Shown here: piece after piece, positions 8,325-14,708 of the stretch
Numbering within the stretch: position 1 is the stretch's first letter
How the letters are laid out: every line of letters begins with the position of its first letter
NCBI GenBank assembly: GCA_030152675.1
Contig: JASLIY010000271.1
Location: 1-14,708, forward strand
DNA: 14,708 nt
From: Acinetobacter sp.
GTDB lineage: Bacteria; Pseudomonadota; Gammaproteobacteria; Pseudomonadales; Moraxellaceae
Direction: 5' to 3'
Program-made: the position numbers and the translations under genes
Notes under the pieces: generated by a model
What the model saw: only the letters and a program-made list of their open reading frames with translations
The model's database searches: none
Told to the model about the DNA's origin: nothing

Positions 8325-8945
8325 ATGACTATCACCCAATTCGCTTCACTTGGTCACACCGATGTCACTGTTAAAAATCGAGCATTGGTTTATCAGGGTT
8401 TTATTCAAGTCGAACAGGTGAGTCTTCGTCACCGCTTATTCAATCAAACCACCTTTATCCCGACCTTATCGCGTGAACTGATTCGTCGCAGACCTGCAGC
8501 GGGCGTGTTACTCTATGATGACCTGCAGCAAAAGTTTGCTTTGATTGAGCAGTTTCGGGTTGGTGCAGTGGATGATCCCCACTCTCCGTGGCAACTCGAA
8601 GTCATTGCTGGCGTTCTCGATGGTGATGAATCACCCGAAAACTGCATTCGACGTGAAAGCCAAGAAGAATCGGGCTGTGAAATCGGTGAACTACAACATC
8701 TCTTTAGCTTTTATCCCTCTGCAGGTGCCTGCAATGAGATCTTTCACCTCTATGTAGCTCAAGTGGATTTACCGGCCGAAGGCGGCATCTTTGGCTTGGC
8801 GGATGAAGGCGAAAATATCAAACTGCATCTGATCCCCTATGCGGAACTCGCCGTGTTGTTCCAGCACAAGCGTCTATGCAATGCACCCGTCATCATGGCA
8901 TTACAATGGCTTCAGGCGCATATTGCCATGCAACAGCAAGGTTGA
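8325..8945 (+). CDS. nudF: ADP-ribose pyrophosphatase (Nudix hydrolase)
   Basis: Hydrolyses ADP-ribose to AMP and ribose 5-phosphate, clearing a reactive by-product of NAD turnover. The protein has 206 residues (E. coli NudF 209). The complete Nudix box lies at 96-118: Gly96, Glu102, Arg110-Glu111, Glu114-Glu115 and Gly117 fit GX5EX7REUXEEXGU, and bind the divalent metal. YPSAGACNE at 130-138 matches the region after the box that separates ADP-ribose hydrolases from other Nudix enzymes, and the N-terminal RHRLFN agrees with the E. coli dimer-forming region. The start has no Shine-Dalgarno but matches the family N-terminus. cpdA follows after 13 bases, as in the E. coli nudF-cpdA region. Confidence 0.94.
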   Translation: MTITQFASLGHTDVTVKNRALVYQGFIQVEQVSLRHRLFNQTTFIPTLSRELIRRRPAAGVLLYDDLQQKFALIEQFRVGAVDDPHSPWQLEVIAGVLDGDESPENCIRRESQEESGCEIGELQHLFSFYPSAGACNEIFHLYVAQVDLPAEGGIFGLADEGENIKLHLIPYAELAVLFQHKRLCNAPVIMALQWLQAHIAMQQQG

Positions 8946-8958
8946 GGGAGGATACAAG

Positions 8959-9801
8959 GTGGTCACTTCAAATCAAACCGCTCTACATCGTCACAACATG
9001 CAAAACAGCCACACGGGACAACGCTGTCAAACCCTGATTCAAATCACAGACACCCATTTAATGGCAAATGCAGATGCGACGTTTCTCGGGATCAATCCAG
9101 AGCAAAGCTTTCATGCGGTGATGGCGGATGTACTGCAAAAATATCCTGATTTTGATGCCTTAATTCATACCGGTGATCTGGCACAAGAAGCGCAACCCAA
9201 GACCTATGCGCGCTATATGGCTTATATGCAGCAGCTCAACATTGATACTTTTCAAGTGCCAGGGAATCACGATGATCTGAGTTGCTTTCCGCTCAAACAA
9301 GCCTTGCCAATGCCTACTGTGATTGATTTGGAGCACTGGTCGATTATCTTGTTAAACACCGCAGTGCAAGGTCGGATTGATGGTTGGATTCAAGAACAAC
9401 AACTGCAATGCCTTGTGCCAATCCTACAACAGCGTCAAGATAAACATCTGATTTTAGGCTGTCATCACCATCCCTTTGATATGAAATCTGCATGGATCGA
9501 CCAACATAAACTTAAAAACACGCATGCGCTGACGGAGATTCTTCAATCGACGCAGAATATCAAAGCGGTTCTGTCTGGACATGTGCATCAAGATTCAATT
9601 CATACATGGAATAATATTGAGTTTTTATCGACCCCATCAACTTGTGTGCAGTTCAAACCCTTGCAGCATGATTTTGCACTTGATCAGATCGCGCCAGGTT
9701 ACCGTTGTTTACACTTAAATGCAGACGGTAGCTTCACAAGCCAAGTACAGCGGGTTTATCAGGGCATGCAAATGATAGATGATGAAATAACAGGGTATTA
9801 G
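8959..9801 (+). CDS. cpdA: 3',5'-cyclic-AMP phosphodiesterase CpdA
   Basis: Class III metallophosphoesterase that hydrolyses cAMP to AMP and so tunes CRP/Vfr-dependent expression. With GTG at 8959 the protein has 280 residues (E. coli 275). GTG is chosen because GGGAGGA (8946-8952) stands six bases upstream, the best ribosome binding site in this part of the window; the next ATG at 8998 has none. The dinuclear metal-site motifs are all present: DTH (Asp31, His33), GD (Asp73), GNHD (Asn103, His104), GCHHHP (around His169-His171) and GHVH (His208, His210). It is 13 bases after nudF and probably co-transcribed. No clear terminator follows. Confidence 0.93.
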   Translation: MVTSNQTALHRHNMQNSHTGQRCQTLIQITDTHLMANADATFLGINPEQSFHAVMADVLQKYPDFDALIHTGDLAQEAQPKTYARYMAYMQQLNIDTFQVPGNHDDLSCFPLKQALPMPTVIDLEHWSIILLNTAVQGRIDGWIQEQQLQCLVPILQQRQDKHLILGCHHHPFDMKSAWIDQHKLKNTHALTEILQSTQNIKAVLSGHVHQDSIHTWNNIEFLSTPSTCVQFKPLQHDFALDQIAPGYRCLHLNADGSFTSQVQRVYQGMQMIDDEITGY

Positions 9802-9878
9802 CTTTTCATTTCAAGCGATTTAGATTAAGTTATTTCTCCTAAACAGCGTATGCAAAGTCAAATGTCAACATTCATGGC

Positions 9879-9907
9879 TTTCATCTTGAAGCAAAACTCT
9901 ATATGAT
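9879..9907 (+). promoter_or_regulatory. Candidate dksA promoter with GC-rich discriminator
   Basis: TATGAT (9902-9907; 5 of 6 to consensus) is followed by GACGCCCCC, a GC-rich discriminator of the kind found at promoters inhibited by DksA and ppGpp. The -35 region 17 bases upstream (TTTCAT, 9879-9884) is poor. A start near 9915 would leave a leader of about 95 bases before dksA. Confidence 0.4.
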
Positions 9908-9914
9908 GACGCCC

Positions 9915-9937
9915 CCGATAGAGACATTTTCTATTGG
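9915..9937 (+). other. Hairpin at the predicted 5' end of the dksA mRNA
   Basis: CCGATAGA (9915-9922) pairs with TCTATTGG (9930-9937), 8 bp with one G-U pair and a 7-base loop. No T run follows, so it is not a terminator for cpdA. Its position at the inferred transcription start would place a stem at the 5' end of the message, which often lengthens mRNA life. Confidence 0.4.
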
Positions 9938-9981
9938 TAGCAATAAAAATACTTGCATATCACCATATTTTTTGCGTATTG

Positions 9982-9993
9982 ATATACGTATAT
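9982..9993 (+). other. Perfect palindrome before the dksA ribosome binding site
   Basis: ATATACGTATAT is a 12-base perfect palindrome ending three bases before the GAGGA Shine-Dalgarno (9997-10001). It could be an operator or chance in AT-rich DNA; as RNA it would form only a weak stem. Confidence 0.4.
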
Positions 9994-10010
9994 GATGAGG
10001 ATTGCCCTAT

Positions 10011-10538
10011 ATGGCGAATGACAACCAGAATCAAGTGCTTGAAGAGAATATCGAAGTCGTTGACGGTGATAAAGCCAAGCGTGTTCGCAAAGTCAAAGCG
10101 AAGGTTTCAGACAGCGGTACAACAGCCAGTTTATTTGGTATTGCGCCTTATCAACCTAAGAAAAATGAAGAATACATGTCCGAAGGACAACTCGAGCATT
10201 TCCGTCAAATTCTATTGGCTTGGAAAGCAGAGTTGATGACGGAAGTTGATCGTACGCTCAACACCATGCAAGACGAATCTTCAGCCCTGCCAGATGTCAA
10301 CGATCGCGCAACGCAAGAAGAAGAGTTTGCAATTGAACTTCGTACCCGTGATCGTGAACGTAAATTAATTCGTAAAATTGAACAGTCGATTGATGCGATT
10401 AAAAACGATGATTATGGCTTCTGTGAAACTTGTGGTATCGAAATTGGCTTACGTCGTCTTGAAGCGCGCCCAACTGCGACTTTATGTATTGACTGTAAGA
10501 CATTGGCTGAAATCAAAGAAAAGCAGAACAACGGCTAA
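10011..10538 (+). CDS. dksA: RNA polymerase-binding transcription factor DksA
   Basis: Binds the RNA polymerase secondary channel and, with ppGpp, represses rRNA promoters and activates amino-acid genes. The protein has 175 residues; E. coli DksA has 151, the difference being a basic, probably disordered N-terminal extension of about 40 residues seen in Acinetobacter DksA. The coiled-coil tip keeps Asp95, Asp98 and Ala100, matching E. coli Asp71, Asp74 and Ala76 that act at the active site. The zinc finger has Cys138, Cys141, Cys159 and Cys162. ATG at 10011 has GAGGA nine bases upstream; the in-frame TTG at 10002 lies too close to that site. gluQ follows after 29 bases, the widespread dksA-gluQ arrangement. 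Confidence 0.97.
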   Translation: MANDNQNQVLEENIEVVDGDKAKRVRKVKAKVSDSGTTASLFGIAPYQPKKNEEYMSEGQLEHFRQILLAWKAELMTEVDRTLNTMQDESSALPDVNDRATQEEEFAIELRTRDRERKLIRKIEQSIDAIKNDDYGFCETCGIEIGLRRLEARPTATLCIDCKTLAEIKEKQNNG

Positions 10539-10567
10539 CCTGAGTTCTCCATGTCAGATAACAACAT

Positions 10568-11446
10568 ATGTGTGAGATAAGCTCGCCTTATGTGGGTCGG
10601 TTTGCGCCATCGCCAACCGGCCCTTTGCATTTTGGCTCCTTAATTACCGCAGTCGCCAGTTACTGCGAGGCCAAAGCCCAACACGGTCGTTGGCTGGTGC
10701 GTATCGAAGATACCGATATTCCGCGCATTTATCCCAACAGCATTCAGCATATTCTCACCTGCATAGATGCCTTTGAATTTGAATATGATGGCGACATTAT
10801 TTTCCAGCAGCAGCGACTCGACCTTTATCAACAGGTCTTAGAACAGCTCGCCCAACAACAATTGGTCTACGCTTGCCAGTGCACTCGCAAAATGCTCGGC
10901 TCCAATCATATCTATGCAGGCACTTGCCGAGATCTTCATCTCGATCTTGCACAGCAAGCCATTCGCCTCAAAGTCAGCGATCAATTGATTTGTTTTGAGG
11001 ATCTATTACAAGGTCGACATTGCAGCAATCTGCAACAACAACTCGGTGACTTTGTGCTTAAGCGCCGTGATGGTATTTATAATTATCAATTGGCAGTGGT
11101 GGTCGATGACTATCTACAGGGTATGACGCATGTGGTGCGCGGGGCAGACTTACTCGACAATACCGAACGTCAGATCTACCTCGGCCAAGTACTCGGCTAT
11201 CCCACACTACAATATATGCACCTACCTTTGGCCATGAATGCCAGCGGACAAAAGCTCTCGAAACAAAACTTGGCTCAGGCACTCGATACGCAGCAAGCGC
11301 CGCAACTGTTAAGCCATGCACTACGCGCATTGGGTCAAGCTGATGTGGACTTAGATCGGCCACGTCAGATGCTGGCACAAGCTGTAGCACAGTGGGATCG
11401 AGATCGTATTCCACGCGGTACGCAAATCAACGGTGTTTTTGACTAG
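10568..11446 (+). CDS. gluQ: Glutamyl-Q tRNA(Asp) synthetase
   Basis: Paralogue of glutamyl-tRNA synthetase that activates glutamate and attaches it to the queuosine at position 34 of tRNA(Asp). The protein has 292 residues and lacks the anticodon-binding domain of GltX. HFGS (21-24) is the HIGH-type motif and KLSKQ (229-233) the KMSKS-type motif. Cys103, Cys105, Tyr116 and Cys120 form the expected zinc site. RFAPSPTGPLHFGS matches E. coli YadB closely. The start at 10568 is the only ATG, because an in-frame stop lies at 10559-10561; it has no Shine-Dalgarno. Translation may depend on coupling to dksA or to a 9-codon ORF (10551-10580) that overlaps the start in another frame. The gene is probably co-transcribed with dksA. 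Confidence 0.95.
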   Translation: MCEISSPYVGRFAPSPTGPLHFGSLITAVASYCEAKAQHGRWLVRIEDTDIPRIYPNSIQHILTCIDAFEFEYDGDIIFQQQRLDLYQQVLEQLAQQQLVYACQCTRKMLGSNHIYAGTCRDLHLDLAQQAIRLKVSDQLICFEDLLQGRHCSNLQQQLGDFVLKRRDGIYNYQLAVVVDDYLQGMTHVVRGADLLDNTERQIYLGQVLGYPTLQYMHLPLAMNASGQKLSKQNLAQALDTQQAPQLLSHALRALGQADVDLDRPRQMLAQAVAQWDRDRIPRGTQINGVFD

Positions 11447-11511
11447 TTTGCGGCGACGTATTCAAACCACATTGTTTGCTCTTTTCTTTTTCTTCTTCTC
11501 AAATCGCACAC

Positions 11512-11546
11512 AAAAAAATATGCTGTTATCGAAACAACAGCATATT
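11512..11546 (-). terminator. Intrinsic terminator after ftsW
   Basis: AATATGCTGTT and AACAGCATATT (11517-11527 and 11536-11546) form a perfect 11-bp stem with an 8-base loop. On the minus strand the stem runs into seven T residues in total, ending the murD-ftsW transcript 40 bases past the ftsW stop. On the plus strand it is followed only by TTGAAATTT, so it is a poor terminator for gluQ. Confidence 0.88.
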
Positions 11547-11586
11547 GAAATTTAAGCCCAATCTCGCCTCTATCAATCAACTCACT

Positions 11587-12783
11587 CTAGAAACTGGACT
11601 CTTCTTTGGTTGGGTTAAACGCTCGAGTGGTCGCTTCAATTTTTAAGATGAGACTGATCATCACGGCGCACATAATCAAAGATGACCCCCCATAACTAAT
11701 AAACGGCAAGGTCAAACCTTTGGTCGGCAACATGCCCATATTCATGCCTGCATTTACCAAGATCTGCATTAAGAAAATAATACTGATGCCATAAGCCAAA
11801 TAACCAGCGCGTAAATACTGATGCTCTAAAGCACGATGACCAATGCGAATGCAACACACCAACATAACGAAGGATAACGTCATGACCGTGGCAATCCCAA
11901 AGAAACCGAATTCCTCACCCAAAATCGCGAGCATAAAGTCAGTATGTGCCTCAGGTAAGTAAGACATTTTTTGGATACTATGCCCCAGTCCAACCCCAAA
12001 CCACTCCCCACGACCAAAGGCCATGAGCGCATTCGACAGCTGATAACCAGCTCCCAAAGGATCTGCCCAAGGATTGGCAAAGGACATTAAGCGTTCAAAA
12101 CGATAAGGCTCAAAGATAATTAAAAATACGAATGCCCCGATGATGCCGCCAAAGGCAATCCCGAACTGAATCAGCGGTGCGCCTGCCAAGAAAAACACTC
12201 CAAGCATCATCAGCGCGATCACCACCGTCGCACCCAAGTCAGGCTCGGCAATAATCAATCCGACCGTGATCAACATCACCGCACCCAAACGCGCCAAGCC
12301 TAAAAACTTGTTGCGTACTTCTGCTGCACGGCGCACCACATAATCTGCGGTAAAGATCGCCATCGCCACTTTGGCAATCTCCGTGGCCTGTAAGGTAAAG
12401 CCGGCAATACGAATCCAACGTGTCGAACCATTGACCTCAGTCCCGATGACTAATACAGCGCCCAGCAACAGAATGGTCAGCAACCACAGTGGAAAGGTAT
12501 TTTTAAACCATAAATCTAAACGAATACGGTAAACCACAAAAGCTGCCACGGCAGCCACCGTGATGGAAATCCCGTGACGCACCAAGTAGTGGAATGGATT
12601 TTCATGCATACGATCGGCATAGGGCATGGAAGCCGATGCCACCATGATTGAGCCAATACACAACAATGTAATCACGCAAAAAAGCAATACATTGCGGATG
12701 GTGATCTCAGCAGGGAGTTTTGGCAACCAACGCTGATACAACGCGTTCACTTTATTTAAAGTTGACTGAGCTAACCCAGACAT
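11587..12783 (-). CDS. ftsW: Septal peptidoglycan glycosyltransferase FtsW (SEDS family)
   Basis: Polymerises lipid II into glycan strands at the division septum together with FtsI (PBP3). The protein has 398 residues with ten predicted membrane segments, the SEDS pattern. Key motifs are NGSTRWI (118-124), AEPDLGAT (179-186), SYLPEAHTDFMLA (274-286) with Asp282 as the probable catalytic acid (E. coli Asp297), and GLTLPFISYGGSS (356-368). FtsW rather than RodA is indicated by the pairing with murD. The ATG at 12783 is preceded by AAGGA eight or nine bases upstream. It lies 39 bases after murD and is followed by a terminator, so murG, which usually comes next in the division/cell-wall cluster, is absent here. 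Confidence 0.95.
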   Translation of the reverse strand: MSGLAQSTLNKVNALYQRWLPKLPAEITIRNVLLFCVITLLCIGSIMVASASMPYADRMHENPFHYLVRHGISITVAAVAAFVVYRIRLDLWFKNTFPLWLLTILLLGAVLVIGTEVNGSTRWIRIAGFTLQATEIAKVAMAIFTADYVVRRAAEVRNKFLGLARLGAVMLITVGLIIAEPDLGATVVIALMMLGVFFLAGAPLIQFGIAFGGIIGAFVFLIIFEPYRFERLMSFANPWADPLGAGYQLSNALMAFGRGEWFGVGLGHSIQKMSYLPEAHTDFMLAILGEEFGFFGIATVMTLSFVMLVCCIRIGHRALEHQYLRAGYLAYGISIIFLMQILVNAGMNMGMLPTKGLTLPFISYGGSSLIMCAVMISLILKIEATTRAFNPTKEESSF

Positions 12784-12822
12784 AGGTGTCTTCCTTATGC
12801 TTTTTTCTTTTTAAAGAATCGT

Positions 12823-14190
<1,368 letters not shown>

Positions 14191-14275
14191 TTAAAAACTG
14201 GCAAAATGTTATCACTTCGGCATTTTGATTACCTTTTCTGTTTACGTTTTCCACTAAAATTTTGTGTCAGTGCGT

Positions 14276-14301
14276 AAAAAACCGCTCAAGTTGAGCGGTT
14301 T
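14276..14301 (-). terminator. Intrinsic terminator after the feo operon
   Basis: AAACCGCTC (14279-14287) and GAGCGGTTT (14293-14301) form a 9-bp stem with a 5-base loop. On the minus strand the stem ends in six T residues (through 14276). It stands 21 bases past the stop of the small Cys-rich gene and separates the feo operon from murD. Confidence 0.9.
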
Positions 14302-14322
14302 AGGTCGAACGGATTGGCGTTT

Positions 14323-14577
14323 TTATTTCCACTTCACCGCTTGAACTTCGATTTTTTTCACTTCTGGTTGATCGCTATCCGTAGAACAGCCACAACTACC
14401 GCCACAGCCCATCACCGCAGCAGGTTTGAGCCATTTTGCGAGACCAGACCAACCGGCCTGTTCACAGCGTAACGATAATGCCGTCAGGATCTTGGTCGCA
14501 GTCTTTGGACATACTTTCTTAAAGACCACCACAGCACTCCATGTCACCAGCACTGCGATAATTAGAAACTCAACCAT
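14323..14577 (-). CDS. Small FeoB-associated Cys-rich membrane protein
   Basis: The predicted protein has 84 residues. It opens with one membrane segment (about residues 3-19), followed by a basic stretch (KKVCPK), a short amphipathic part and a C-terminal GCGGSCGCS motif. Small one-span proteins with such a Cys-rich tail are known as FeoB-associated Cys-rich membrane proteins, and gammaproteobacterial versions are annotated as DUF6587. The start at 14577 is set by AAGGAGG five bases upstream, near-perfect; longer in-frame starts would overlap feoB. It is 17 bases after the feoB stop and is the last gene before a terminator. Its role is probably linked to ferrous iron uptake, perhaps in place of FeoC, but this is inferred from position and cysteines only. 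Confidence 0.78.
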   Translation of the reverse strand: MVEFLIIAVLVTWSAVVVFKKVCPKTATKILTALSLRCEQAGWSGLAKWLKPAAVMGCGGSCGCSTDSDQPEVKKIEVQAVKWK

Positions 14578-14594
14578 CTCAACCTCCTTCGGAC

Positions 14595-14708
14595 TTAGCC
14601 GAAATAATGCGATACGATTTGATAAGTAAAGAATGACATCAAGTACGCCAGACCAAAGAGATAAGCCGTCATTCCTGCCACAGTCATCCATGAACCCGTT
14701 TCACGGCG
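14595..14708 (-). CDS. feoB: Ferrous iron transport protein B, C-terminal fragment
   Basis: The last 37 codons of a gene entering from the right edge on the minus strand. The peptide starts RRETGSWMTV, then has one long hydrophobic segment (AYLFGLAYLMSFFTY) and ends IVSHYFG. The RRE plus final membrane helix fits the C-terminus of FeoB, the inner-membrane ferrous iron transporter with an N-terminal GTPase domain. The adjacent Cys-rich small protein supports the assignment. Only a tail is visible, so catalytic features cannot be checked. Confidence 0.75.
   Translation of the reverse strand, partial: RRETGSWMTVAGMTAYLFGLAYLMSFFTYQIVSHYFG

Overview
The window looks like chromosomal core genome of an Acinetobacter species (Moraxellaceae, Gammaproteobacteria). 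ThiC, ArgH, DksA, PhoU, MurD and the FimS/AlgZ-like kinase read like Acinetobacter orthologues, base composition is moderate to low in GC, and the adjacencies argH-yggX, nudF-cpdA, dksA-gluQ and murD-ftsW are typical of gammaproteobacteria. I see no prophage, insertion sequence, CRISPR array, tRNA or rRNA.

Left part (1-3170). The first 15 codons of a response regulator (algR-like) and its LytS-type histidine kinase (algZ/fimS-like) lie on the minus strand, separated by a 212-base gap that carries a good promoter for the regulator. Divergent from the kinase, argH (last step of arginine synthesis) and yggX (Fe(II) trafficking/oxidative protection) form a plus-strand pair closed by a strong intrinsic terminator.

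Middle (3171-6374). A gene-free stretch (3171-3726) holds an isolated promoter-like pair, several inverted repeats and a second, perfect intrinsic terminator. Together these suggest an undescribed small RNA of about 144 nt. phoU (minus) follows, with its own terminator and promoter and probably a TTG start. Next is a plus-strand lipoprotein gene that I cannot assign to a family, and then a thiamine pyrophosphate riboswitch in front of thiC.

Right part (6375-14708). thiC, nudF (ADP-ribose pyrophosphatase) and cpdA (cAMP phosphodiesterase) run on the plus strand, followed by dksA and gluQ. The dksA upstream region may carry a GC-rich discriminator and a structured leader. Converging on them from the minus strand is murD-ftsW (peptidoglycan precursor synthesis and polymerisation at the septum), separate from the rest of the division/cell-wall cluster. 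Upstream of murD, behind a terminator, is the end of a ferrous iron operon: the C-terminus of feoB and a small Cys-rich membrane protein.

Most of the window is housekeeping. The parts most worth a second look are non-coding: the candidate sRNA between yggX and phoU, the two-part thiC leader, the direct repeats upstream of algR, and the hairpin/promoter arrangement at nudF. The unassigned lipoprotein is the only coding unknown of full size.
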